A stretch of 64,000 nucleotides of DNA from Actinomycetaceae bacterium. GTDB lineage: Bacteria > Actinomycetota > Actinomycetes > Actinomycetales > Actinomycetaceae. Positions 35,503 through 43,373 of this stretch are shown piece after piece; the stretch's first letter is position 1, and every line of letters begins with the position of its first letter. Under the pieces are notes generated by a model. The model was not told the DNA's origin. It worked only from the letters and a program-made list of their open reading frames with translations, and searched no databases. The stretch covers positions 186,001 to 250,000 of the forward strand of contig JAUNHH010000003.1 in NCBI GenBank assembly GCA_030524055.1, read 5' to 3'. Position numbers and translations under genes: made by a program.

Positions 35503-36126
35503 GTGAGCACTCCAGCTGGATGGTACCCCGATCCTGAACGCGAAGGATTCCTGCGATGGTGGGACGGGCAATTGTGGACCGAACACCGTCAACCAATGCC
35601 CACATCCGCCCCAGAGCACAGTGGCTCACAGGCGCAGGACGTGGCTGCTGGCACTTCAACTGCCGGGCAAGGCCAGGATTTATCACAGGGGCAAACACCA
35701 GGCGGCGGCGCTGACCCCTTTACGATTTTCCAGCCCCACACTGATTCAGGTGACTACAGCCAGCAAGGTGCTCCAGGGCAGCAGGACTTCTCAAGTCAGC
35801 AATATGCCACAGGCCAGTCTTATCTTCCTGCTGGGCAATATGGCGACGCCGCTGGCCTTCCCATTAGTGGCGGGAGCAACCCTTCCAAGAAGAAAACCTC
35901 GAAAGGCCTGATTGCTGCCTGTATCTCTGTATGGCTCGTGGCAATTATTGCCATTGCTATTGGTGTGGGAAATATGGTTTCCGCGAACAATTACCGCGCC
36001 CAAATAGAAGAACGACACGAGAGTGTCGAGCAGTCGCAGAAGAAGGTTTCTGAAGCGGAAACGGCGCTGGAAAATGAGCAGCGCGAACTCGATAAAGCAC
36101 AAAGTGAACTTAAGGAACTCAAGTGA
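35503..36126 (+). CDS. DUF2510 membrane protein with coiled coil
   Basis: 207 residues. The N-terminus GWYPDPEREGFLRWWDGQLWTEH is a DUF2510 module, a short cytoplasmic domain frequent in actinobacterial membrane proteins. A Gln/Gly/Ser-rich linker (~35-130) and a Lys-rich patch lead to one transmembrane helix (~143-165), then a charged coiled coil (RAQIEERHESVEQSQKKVSEAETALENE) to the end. Function unknown. The stop TGA overlaps the GTG of the next gene (GTGA), so the two products are probably made in fixed ratio and may pair through their coiled coils (inference). AGGAGG precedes the GTG start. Confidence 0.75.
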   Translation: MSTPAGWYPDPEREGFLRWWDGQLWTEHRQPMPTSAPEHSGSQAQDVAAGTSTAGQGQDLSQGQTPGGGADPFTIFQPHTDSGDYSQQGAPGQQDFSSQQYATGQSYLPAGQYGDAAGLPISGGSNPSKKKTSKGLIAACISVWLVAIIAIAIGVGNMVSANNYRAQIEERHESVEQSQKKVSEAETALENEQRELDKAQSELKELK

Positions 36127-36899
36127 GCTCCCCCCATTTTTCTCAACCCTCACATCCATCTGGAGGACGCGGAATGGCCCTGAAACTTGCCACGATTATT
36201 GGCGCAGTTGTCTGCGTGATTTCCATTATTTTCGCTGTAGTAATGGTGGTGGGCCGAATGGGTGCTGCTGCCGAATTGGAAAAAGCAAATTCGGAGATTT
36301 CTTCCGCTGAAAGCAAGGTGGGTGACCTCAATGACCAGGCGCAGTCTCTCCGCGCTCAAACAGACGGGGTGCGTAAACAAGTCGATGCGAAACGCGCTGA
36401 AATTGCCAAAGCTGACGCCCAGAAATGGTGCGATTCGGTGACCCCAGATAAAGTTTCTGAATCGGACACCGTTAATGGCGAGCTTCTCGCCGCTACTCAT
36501 AAAGTTCCCGGCAAAACAGAACCTATTGAATCAGAGGTCTGCCCGGACAAATATCACACGGTGCAGCTGAATCAAGCCATTGATCTTAACCTCGTCAAGA
36601 TCTCGGTAAACTCAGCAGGGTGCACTGAAGATGGCGCTAGCGCTCACGTGCCTGTCAAAGTGACGATGCCTGATAGGGCCCTCCTCGTCCCTGACGACTT
36701 CTATAACCGTAAATCAGATCTGCGCCTGCGCGTCATGCTCTTTAATGACGACACTAAAGAGGTCGCCCACAAGATCGAGACACTGACAGATCAAGATAAA
36801 GGTGGCGAAAAAACGGTGAATTCCGTCATTTCGCCTCTGCCACCAGATGCTCGCAGTTGCCGAGCCGAATTTATCAGTTGGTGGCCCACCGGGGTATAG
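36123..36899 (+). CDS. Single-pass membrane protein with coiled coil and exported domain
   Basis: 258 residues from a GTG overlapping the previous stop. A short Ser/Pro/His N-terminus precedes a transmembrane helix (~20-44). A coiled coil (ELEKANSEISSAESKVGDLNDQAQSLRAQ, ~50-95) then leads to a beta-rich exported domain with four cysteines (WCDSV, EVCPD, AGCTE, RSCRA). It shares the helix-plus-coiled-coil layout with its upstream neighbour but lacks DUF2510, which suggests a hetero-oligomer. I do not recognise the exported domain, and no catalytic residues stand out. The M16 peptidase gene starts 18 bases downstream and might be co-transcribed. Confidence 0.72.
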   Translation: MSSPHFSQPSHPSGGRGMALKLATIIGAVVCVISIIFAVVMVVGRMGAAAELEKANSEISSAESKVGDLNDQAQSLRAQTDGVRKQVDAKRAEIAKADAQKWCDSVTPDKVSESDTVNGELLAATHKVPGKTEPIESEVCPDKYHTVQLNQAIDLNLVKISVNSAGCTEDGASAHVPVKVTMPDRALLVPDDFYNRKSDLRLRVMLFNDDTKEVAHKIETLTDQDKGGEKTVNSVISPLPPDARSCRAEFISWWPTGV

Positions 36900-36917
36900 C
36901 CGACTACACTCCTGCGG

Positions 36918-38252
36918 GTGAGTGATAATCGTATTGACCTTCCTTTACCCGCATCCCCGTCCACATTGACGCAGGACTTTGCTGATGGGGATACGCTTAT
37001 TCGCCGCACTGTTTTAGAGTGCGGGACGCGGGTGATCACTCAACAGGTCCCAGCGACGCGCTCAGTGTCGCTGTCGGCCTGGGTACCTGTTGGGTCACGC
37101 GATGAAAGCCCTCAGCACGGTGGCTCCACTCATTTCCTTGAACACCTGCTCTTTAAAGGAACCCGCACTCGCAGTGCCTTTGATATTGCCGTCGCATTCG
37201 ATAGTGTTGGCGGAGAATCAAATGCCGAAACCGGCAAAGAAACCACCTCTTATTACGCCCGTATTGTCGATGAAGATGCCGATATGGCACTGCGCGTTCT
37301 TCTCGATATGGTGACTGATTCCCAGATCGACCCAGGAGAGTTCGATATTGAACGCGGGGTCATTCTTGACGAACTCGCAATGAGTGATGATTCCCCTATG
37401 GATGTCATCCACGATGCCTTTGCTTTAGCAGTTCACGGCGACACTCCACTGGGGCGCCCTGTCGGGGGTACACCGGAGGCTATTCGCGCGATCTCCCGAG
37501 ATGACGTCTGGGATCATTACCGCGCCTCCTACACTCCGGACAATCTTGTGATTGCTGCAGCAGGGCATGTGGATCATGAGCATCTCATTGAGTTGGTTCA
37601 GTCAGGCTTGGCCGACTCGTCCTGGGCAGAGTTAGCCGCAGGACAAACCGTGCCCCGTCCTCGTCGATCAACGACGCCACTGCCCTCAACGCAGGCCTGG
37701 CCACGCGAGGTCACCACCCACCGCGATATTGAACAGGCCCACATTATTGTGGGAGCCCCGTCCATCCCTGCCGACGATGCGCGCCGCCCCGTTATGTCCG
37801 TCCTGGTCAATATTCTTGGCGGATCCATGTCCTCGCGGCTCTTCCAAGAAATCCGCGAGCGCCGCGGCCTGGCCTATACGACCTACGCTTTTGACGCTGC
37901 CTATAGTGATGCTGGCGCTTTTGGAATGTATGCGGGAACGTCAGCAAAAAACGCAAGCGAAGTGCAGGCCCTTATGCTGGCTGAACTCCATTCTTTGGCG
38001 GAGAAGGGTCCAACGGAAGAGGAACTACAGCGGGTTCGTGGGCAGGTGCGGGGCTCATTGGCGTTGGCAATGGAGTCGAATGCGTCGCGGATGTCGCGCC
38101 TGGGTCGCAGCGAAATTCATGGCTATTACCGCACGATTGACCAGCTTCTTGACCGTATTCATGAGGTCAGCGCCGAGCAGGTCCGTGATTTAGCGGCCGA
38201 GTTGTCAAAGGCGCCACCATGTATCGCCCTCCTTAACCCAAAAAATGCGTAA
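36918..38252 (+). CDS. M16 family zinc metallopeptidase
   Basis: 444 residues from a GTG. The inverted zinc motif H72-F-L-E75-H76 in THFLEHLLFKG, with the downstream Glu in FDIERGVILDE, marks a catalytically intact M16 protease. The second half-domain has the RRGLAYTTYAF glycine/tyrosine segment. In actinobacteria this gene conventionally follows pnp and precedes dapB; here two accessory units separate it from pnp. The substrate is unknown; relatives degrade peptides or process exported proteins. A one-mismatch copy of the dispersed repeat (GACGAGGACGGGGC, minus strand) is at 37652-37665. Confidence 0.92.
   Translation: MSDNRIDLPLPASPSTLTQDFADGDTLIRRTVLECGTRVITQQVPATRSVSLSAWVPVGSRDESPQHGGSTHFLEHLLFKGTRTRSAFDIAVAFDSVGGESNAETGKETTSYYARIVDEDADMALRVLLDMVTDSQIDPGEFDIERGVILDELAMSDDSPMDVIHDAFALAVHGDTPLGRPVGGTPEAIRAISRDDVWDHYRASYTPDNLVIAAAGHVDHEHLIELVQSGLADSSWAELAAGQTVPRPRRSTTPLPSTQAWPREVTTHRDIEQAHIIVGAPSIPADDARRPVMSVLVNILGGSMSSRLFQEIRERRGLAYTTYAFDAAYSDAGAFGMYAGTSAKNASEVQALMLAELHSLAEKGPTEEELQRVRGQVRGSLALAMESNASRMSRLGRSEIHGYYRTIDQLLDRIHEVSAEQVRDLAAELSKAPPCIALLNPKNA
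37652..37665 (-). repeat. Dispersed 14-mer, 13/14 match
   Basis: GACGAGGACGGGGC on the minus strand inside the M16 gene; the same change occurs at 58231. Confidence 0.5.
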
Positions 38253-38268
38253 AGAAAGGACTCTACAG

Positions 38269-39009
38269 ATGATTTCTGTTGCTGTGATTGGTGCCAAGGG
38301 GCGGATGGGCTCCACGGTATGCGCCGCGGTTGAGGGCGCGCCTGATATGGAGCTTGTGGCTCGCCTGGATGTGGGCGATGCAATTGACGCGCAGTCCCTG
38401 GCGGGAGCCAGTGTGGCGGTGGATTTCACCGTTCCGTCAGTGACGCAGGGGAATGTGTTGGCAGCCCTCGATGCGGGCGTGAATGTGGTGGTGGGCACGA
38501 CAGGGTGGAGTGAGGATGCCCTGGCGCAGGTGCGTGAGCGTGCAGAAAAAGTGGGGCGTAGTGTCTTGATTGCGCCGAATTTTGCATTGTCAGCGGTATT
38601 GGCCATGCGTTTTGCGGCCCTTGCTGCCCCCTATTTTGAGTCGGTGGAGATTATTGAACTCCACCATCCAGCTAAGGTGGATGCTCCTTCGGGGACGGCG
38701 GCTCATACTGCTCGGGCTGTGGCGCGCGCCCGCGCGGAGGCGGGGTGTGGCCCGCTGCCCGATGCCACCGAAAGCGATCCTTTGGGGACCCGTGGTGGAA
38801 AAGTTGAGGGGATTCCGGTTCATGCGGTGCGCCTTCGTGGGTTGACAGCGCATGAGGAGGTGCTGCTGGGCAATCCTGGTGAGCAGCTGACAATTCGCAC
38901 TGATTGTGTGGATCGAGAGTCTTTTATGCCTGGGGTTTTATTGGCGGTGCGTAAAGTTGTGGACCGGCCTGGGCTCACCATTGGTCTTGATGCTCTGGTG
39001 GAGTTGTGA
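38269..39009 (+). CDS. dapB: 4-hydroxy-tetrahydrodipicolinate reductase
   Basis: 246 residues from the ATG at 38269 (MISVAVIGAKGRMGSTVC), preferred to an upstream ATG at 38245 inside the previous gene. It catalyses the second dedicated step towards diaminopimelate and lysine. The N-terminal NAD(P) site is VAVIGAKGRMG. The catalytic ELHHPAKVDAPSGTA (His pair and Lys) is intact and the C-terminal RTDCVDRESFMPGVLLAVRKV is canonical. The stop overlaps the acetyltransferase start. dapA follows after that gene; thyX, which often lies between dapB and dapA in Streptomyces, is absent. Confidence 0.96.
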   Translation: MISVAVIGAKGRMGSTVCAAVEGAPDMELVARLDVGDAIDAQSLAGASVAVDFTVPSVTQGNVLAALDAGVNVVVGTTGWSEDALAQVRERAEKVGRSVLIAPNFALSAVLAMRFAALAAPYFESVEIIELHHPAKVDAPSGTAAHTARAVARARAEAGCGPLPDATESDPLGTRGGKVEGIPVHAVRLRGLTAHEEVLLGNPGEQLTIRTDCVDRESFMPGVLLAVRKVVDRPGLTIGLDALVEL

Positions 39010-39611
39010 CAATGACTGCTGACCTGTCGGTTCGTCCTGGCCTGCCTGAAGATGCTGCCGCAATTGCCCGGATCCAATTGGGGTATATGCGGCGTATGGT
39101 GGCTGAGGTGGCAGGAGAGGACTCCGCGGCGGTAGCGTCCCTGCCGCCTCTGGAGGCGATGGCTGCGCAGTGGGGGCAGATCCTGAGTGTGCCAAGCCCC
39201 GATGGGTGCCACACGCTGGTGGCGCTGCATGGTCATGAAGTGGTGGGTTTTGCTTCGTGTTCTCCTGCCGCTGAAGTGTCCGCGGCATTTACTGCAACGA
39301 GGGCGGGGAGCGCCACTGATGAGGCTGATGTGGCCGGAGGTGATTCTGGGCGGACAATCCCTGGCGGGTGCGGCATTGACAATCTGGTGATTGATCCAGA
39401 TTTTCTCCGTGCGGGGCATGCCTCGCGGCTGATTGCTGCCCTGAGTGATATCACCGGTGCTGAGGTTTTCCAGATGTGGGTGTGGGAGGCTGATGAGCCG
39501 CGGATTCGTTTCCTGTCGTCTTGTGGTTTTGGCCCGGCGGGTGTGCGTCGGGGCCTGACAATGAGTGAGGATCAGGTTCTGGTTGAGCACCTGTGGTGGT
39601 CAAAGAAATAG
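39006..39611 (+). CDS. GNAT-type N-acetyltransferase
   Basis: 201 residues from a GTG overlapping the dapB stop; an ATG at 39012 is also possible. SVRPGLPEDAAAIARIQ is a GNAT beta1-alpha1 start, and the acetyl-CoA region IDNLVIDPDFLRAGHASRLIAAL, followed by WVWEADEPRIRFLSSCGFGPAGVRR, gives the rest of the fold. The substrate is unknown. Conservation between dapB and dapA is seen in several actinobacteria, so it may be a housekeeping acetylase. A degenerate repeat copy lies at 39296-39309 in a poorly conserved insertion (ATRAGSATDEADVAGGDSG). Confidence 0.85.
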   Translation: MTMTADLSVRPGLPEDAAAIARIQLGYMRRMVAEVAGEDSAAVASLPPLEAMAAQWGQILSVPSPDGCHTLVALHGHEVVGFASCSPAAEVSAAFTATRAGSATDEADVAGGDSGRTIPGGCGIDNLVIDPDFLRAGHASRLIAALSDITGAEVFQMWVWEADEPRIRFLSSCGFGPAGVRRGLTMSEDQVLVEHLWWSKK

Positions 39612-39682
39612 TGGCCAGACTGCCCAGTGTCATTGTGTGGACAGCGTGGAGACACGGTGGAGGCCTGACTTAGGCTCGTGAT

Positions 39683-40579
39683 ATGGCTGACACTCCTCAC
39701 TACGAATTTGGCACGTTAACTACTGCAATGGTCACCCCATTTCATGAGGATGGGTCACTGGATATTGATTCTGCTGTTCGCCTGGCAACCCACCTGGTGG
39801 ATCAGGGCTGCGACTCGATTTTGCTGTCCGGGACCACGGGGGAATCTCCGACCACTCACCAGCCAGAAAAGAATGATCTGACGCGCGCAGTTGTTGAGGC
39901 GGTGGGGGATCGGGCTTTCATTTTGGCGGGCGCTGGATCAAATGACACTGCCCACGCCACACGTATTGCTATAGGTGCTCAAGAATGCGGCGCTGATGGT
40001 CTTTTAGTGGTGTCTCCCTACTACAATCGGCCCTCACAAAAAGGCCTGCAGGCACATGTTTTAGCGATTACTGAGGCCACTGATCTGCCGGTTATGCTTT
40101 ATGACATTCCAGGTCGTACAGGTCTTGCTTTTTCTGATGAGACCCTCGATATTCTGGCGGAGCATGACCGTATTCGCGCGGTGAAAGATGCGACAGGAAA
40201 TGTCGAAGCCGGTGTGGAAAGAATGCACCGGACGGGCCTGACCTACTATTCCGGTGATGACGGATTAAATTTCGCGTGGAAAACCGGGGGCGCTGCCGGA
40301 TTTATTTCTGTGGTCTCCCATATTGCTGCTGCGCACTACCGGCGTCTGCTCACTCTTCTGGACGCGGGCGAGATAGAGCAAGCCCGCGAATTGTCGTGGA
40401 GCCTGCGGCCACTGGTACACGCTGTTATGGGTGGTGGCCAGGGCGCTGTAATGGCGAAATGGGCGGTGCATCTTCAAGGACTCATCTCCACCCCGACAGT
40501 GCGGCTCCCATTGGTCGCTCCAGATGAGGAAGAGATCGCACAGTTACGTTCAGCATTAGAAGCAGCGGAACTCTTATAA
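39683..40579 (+). CDS. dapA: 4-hydroxy-tetrahydrodipicolinate synthase
   Basis: 298 residues. It condenses pyruvate with aspartate semialdehyde at the entry of the diaminopimelate/lysine branch. TTGES near 51, YYNRPSQKG near 113, catalytic Tyr140 in LYDIPGRTG and Schiff-base K168 in IRAVKDATGN are present. The start follows a short gap after the acetyltransferase gene. An exact minus-strand repeat copy lies directly after the stop, before rnj. Confidence 0.96.
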   Translation: MADTPHYEFGTLTTAMVTPFHEDGSLDIDSAVRLATHLVDQGCDSILLSGTTGESPTTHQPEKNDLTRAVVEAVGDRAFILAGAGSNDTAHATRIAIGAQECGADGLLVVSPYYNRPSQKGLQAHVLAITEATDLPVMLYDIPGRTGLAFSDETLDILAEHDRIRAVKDATGNVEAGVERMHRTGLTYYSGDDGLNFAWKTGGAAGFISVVSHIAAAHYRRLLTLLDAGEIEQARELSWSLRPLVHAVMGGGQGAVMAKWAVHLQGLISTPTVRLPLVAPDEEEIAQLRSALEAAELL

Positions 40580-40588
40580 AAACGCTCC

Positions 40589-40602
40589 GCCCCGCCCTCG
40601 TC
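40589..40602 (-). repeat. Dispersed 14-mer, exact copy
   Basis: In the 61-base gap between dapA and rnj. Confidence 0.85.
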
Positions 40603-40640
40603 CCTCCTGGGTCACGATCTCACATGGCACAATTGGCACC

Positions 40641-42332
40641 ATGAAGCCTCTATACGAGAATCTCGCTGCCCCTTCTCCTTTGGAAGCTGGGGCGCTGCGT
40701 GTCATCCCCTTGGGGGGACTGGGCGAGGTCGGACGCAATATGAATGTCCTCGAATGCGATGGGAAACTCCTGATCGTTGACTGCGGAGTCCTCTTCCCTG
40801 AGGTCTACCAGCCCGGTGTTGACTTGATCCTCCCGGACTTTTCGTGGATTGCTGACCGCCTGGATGATGTCGTGGGCCTGATTTTGACCCACGGCCACGA
40901 AGACCATATTGGCGCTGTCCCTTACCTGGCGAAACTGCGCGACAATATCCCCACCTATGGTTCTGATCTGACCCTGGCCTTTACTGAACCAAAGTTGCGT
41001 GAGCATCGCCTGCCCGATGCGGATATGCATGTCGTCGCTGGGGGAGACCGCGTGAACCTGGGCCCCTTTACGGTGGAGTTTATCCAGGTCACCCACTCTA
41101 TCCCCGATGCGCTCGCTGTGTATGTGCGTACCGAAGCAGGCAGCGTCGTCATTACTGGCGACTTTAAAATCGACCACCAGCCCCTGGATGGGCGCCTGAC
41201 TGATCTGCCCGCCTTGGGACGGATTGGCACCGAAGGCGTCGATCTTTTTATGGTCGATTCCACCAATGCGGAAGTTCCCGGATTTATCCCTTCAGAACGG
41301 GAAATCGGCCCCGTTGTGGAACGCATTATTGACGACGCTACCGGCCAAGTGGTGGTCTCTGCTTTTGCTTCCCATGTGCACCGCGTTCAACAGGTCCTCA
41401 ATGCTGCCCATAAGGCAGGCCGTTATGTGTGTTTCGTTGGCCGCTCTATGGAACGCAATATGCGTATTGCCGAAGAAAAAGGCTATCTCACTGTCCCGCA
41501 GGGCCTGATTGTGGATGCCCAAGCCCTCAATGAAGCCCCTGAGGATGAACGCCTGTGGATTGCCACCGGCTCCCAGGGGGAACCAATGGCGGCCCTGGCC
41601 AGGATGGCCGGTGGCTCGCACCGCTATGTCACCCTTGACGCTGGTGACACCGTGATTTTGGCGTCGTCGTTGATTCCCGGTAATGAAACGGATGTTAACC
41701 GGGTGATTAATGACCTGACCCGTTTGGGCGCGAAAGTTTTCCACCAGGGCAATGCGAAAGTCCACGTGTCGGGGCACGCCTATCAAGGCGAATTGTTGAC
41801 TTTCTATAATCTTGTTCGCCCTCGTAATGTTATGCCTATCCACGGCGAATTACGCCACCTTGTTGCTAACGGCCAACTCGCTGTCTCTACTGGCGTGGAA
41901 GCCGGACGCATCGTTTTAGCCGATGGGGGAGTGTGCGTTGACCTGAAAGACGGCGACGCCCGTATTAGTGGCGCAGTCCCATGCGAATTAGTTTTCGTTG
42001 ACGGTCAATCCATTGGGGAAATCTCCGAAGAAGAACTCGCTCAACGCCGCACCCTCGGCTCAGAAGGATTCGTTTCGGTCTATGCCGTCGTTGAACGCGA
42101 TACTGGCGTGGTCCTGTCCAAGCCTGTGATTCGCGCTATTGGGATGGCAGAAGATGACAGCGTCTTTGACGAAGTCCGCCCACAGGTCGAGTCCGCCCTG
42201 AAAGACGCGGCCGCCCCTGGGAAAGTCGATCCCTACATGCTGCAACAAGCTATGCGCCGTGTCCTGGGCCGGTGGGTTGCTAAACGCCTGCGCCGCAAAC
42301 CCATGATTGTGCCCGTCGTCGTTGAGCAGTAG
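40641..42332 (+). CDS. rnj: Ribonuclease J
   Basis: 563 residues. A metallo-beta-lactamase RNase with 5'-3' exo- and endonuclease activity in mRNA decay and rRNA maturation. The metal motif THGHEDHIG (H84, H86, D88, H89) is intact, ITGDFKIDHQP supplies the later Asp, and VSGHAYQGEL and MPIHGELRHL close the beta-CASP domain. The C-terminal domain ends MIVPVVVEQ. In actinobacteria rnj commonly follows dapA. Together with pnp it gives this window both directions of processive mRNA decay. Confidence 0.95.
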   Translation: MKPLYENLAAPSPLEAGALRVIPLGGLGEVGRNMNVLECDGKLLIVDCGVLFPEVYQPGVDLILPDFSWIADRLDDVVGLILTHGHEDHIGAVPYLAKLRDNIPTYGSDLTLAFTEPKLREHRLPDADMHVVAGGDRVNLGPFTVEFIQVTHSIPDALAVYVRTEAGSVVITGDFKIDHQPLDGRLTDLPALGRIGTEGVDLFMVDSTNAEVPGFIPSEREIGPVVERIIDDATGQVVVSAFASHVHRVQQVLNAAHKAGRYVCFVGRSMERNMRIAEEKGYLTVPQGLIVDAQALNEAPEDERLWIATGSQGEPMAALARMAGGSHRYVTLDAGDTVILASSLIPGNETDVNRVINDLTRLGAKVFHQGNAKVHVSGHAYQGELLTFYNLVRPRNVMPIHGELRHLVANGQLAVSTGVEAGRIVLADGGVCVDLKDGDARISGAVPCELVFVDGQSIGEISEEELAQRRTLGSEGFVSVYAVVERDTGVVLSKPVIRAIGMAEDDSVFDEVRPQVESALKDAAAPGKVDPYMLQQAMRRVLGRWVAKRLRRKPMIVPVVVEQ

Positions 42333-42379
42333 GACCTAAAACCAGCGGACCTTGGCCCGCGGAAACTCAGGAGGCCCCA

Positions 42380-43339
42380 ATGGGGAGGTTTATTTCCACC
42401 CACTCAGTGGTACTTGTTCTGCCTATGAATATTGACCGCCTGCCCGATCGGGGCGGGTCAGTCATCGCTGCGGCAGCAATGTCCCGCCCGGGAGGCGGAT
42501 TTACCACCCTTTCTGCAGGAGCAGCTTTCGGCGTGCGCGCCGCGCTGGCCTCCCCATTGGGAACCGGCCCCAACTCCTTTACTGTCCGCCAACAACTTGT
42601 TGAGGCCGGGGTGCAAATCCTCACTCAGGAACTTGTTGGCGATATTGGGGTGGCCATCCAACTCATTGAATCCAATGGGCAAATGACTTCCGTGGTCACT
42701 GCCGGAGTTGAAGCCGAACCCTCCCGACAGGCTCTGGACAATCTCGTCCTCCAACCCGGGGATGTCATCCATATTTCCGGTGCGGACCTTGCCTCCGACC
42801 TCAGTTGGAAAACCCTATCCGGGTGGGGTGCGGCCCTGCCTGCTTCGGTGCGGCTGGTCGTTTCTGTTGCCCCAGCGGTGGCAGAAGTCCCTATTGCTGC
42901 CTGGCGGCAACTTTTCCGCCGCGCTGATGTTGTCACTATGAATCGTCGCGAAGCCACGACTTTAGCTGACCGTCTGGCCGCTGAAGACCCGGCCCTGACC
43001 ATTCGCGATCTTCTTGGCCCCACCGCCTCGATTGTCCATCGAATGGGCTTATCAGGTTGTGAAATCCAAAGTGGCATTGACAGCCCACGAGTCCACGTCC
43101 CTGCCTTTGTTTCCGAAACGGTTGATACCGCAGGGGTAGGGGATACCCATATTGCGGTCATGTGCGCGGCCCTCCTGGAAGGTAAGGACCTGACTGAAGC
43201 GTGCCGCTGGGCTAATGCTGCCGCGTCACTGACAATTTCTCAGCCATCAGCTCTGCCTGTGCCCACCCGTGATCAGATTGAGAAGGTTCTGCGTGAGGGG
43301 AAACTCATCGACTCCCCTGAAGCGGCGCGGCGCCTCTAA
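42380..43339 (+). CDS. PfkB-family sugar kinase
   Basis: 319 residues, with CAGGAGG upstream of the ATG. N-terminal MNIDRLPDRGGSVIAAAAMSRPGGG is a ribokinase-type substrate segment, and the C-terminal anion-hole/catalytic motif DTAGVGDTHIA, with the base Asp, is a slightly unusual version of DTTGAGD. The substrate could be ribose, fructose-phosphate, adenosine or another sugar; sequence alone does not decide. It sits between rnj and ftsK, 47 bases after rnj and 34 bases before ftsK. Confidence 0.85.
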   Translation: MGRFISTHSVVLVLPMNIDRLPDRGGSVIAAAAMSRPGGGFTTLSAGAAFGVRAALASPLGTGPNSFTVRQQLVEAGVQILTQELVGDIGVAIQLIESNGQMTSVVTAGVEAEPSRQALDNLVLQPGDVIHISGADLASDLSWKTLSGWGAALPASVRLVVSVAPAVAEVPIAAWRQLFRRADVVTMNRREATTLADRLAAEDPALTIRDLLGPTASIVHRMGLSGCEIQSGIDSPRVHVPAFVSETVDTAGVGDTHIAVMCAALLEGKDLTEACRWANAAASLTISQPSALPVPTRDQIEKVLREGKLIDSPEAARRL

Positions 43340-43373
43340 AAGAGACCCTCTGGCGCGGTAGCGTCAAAGCACC

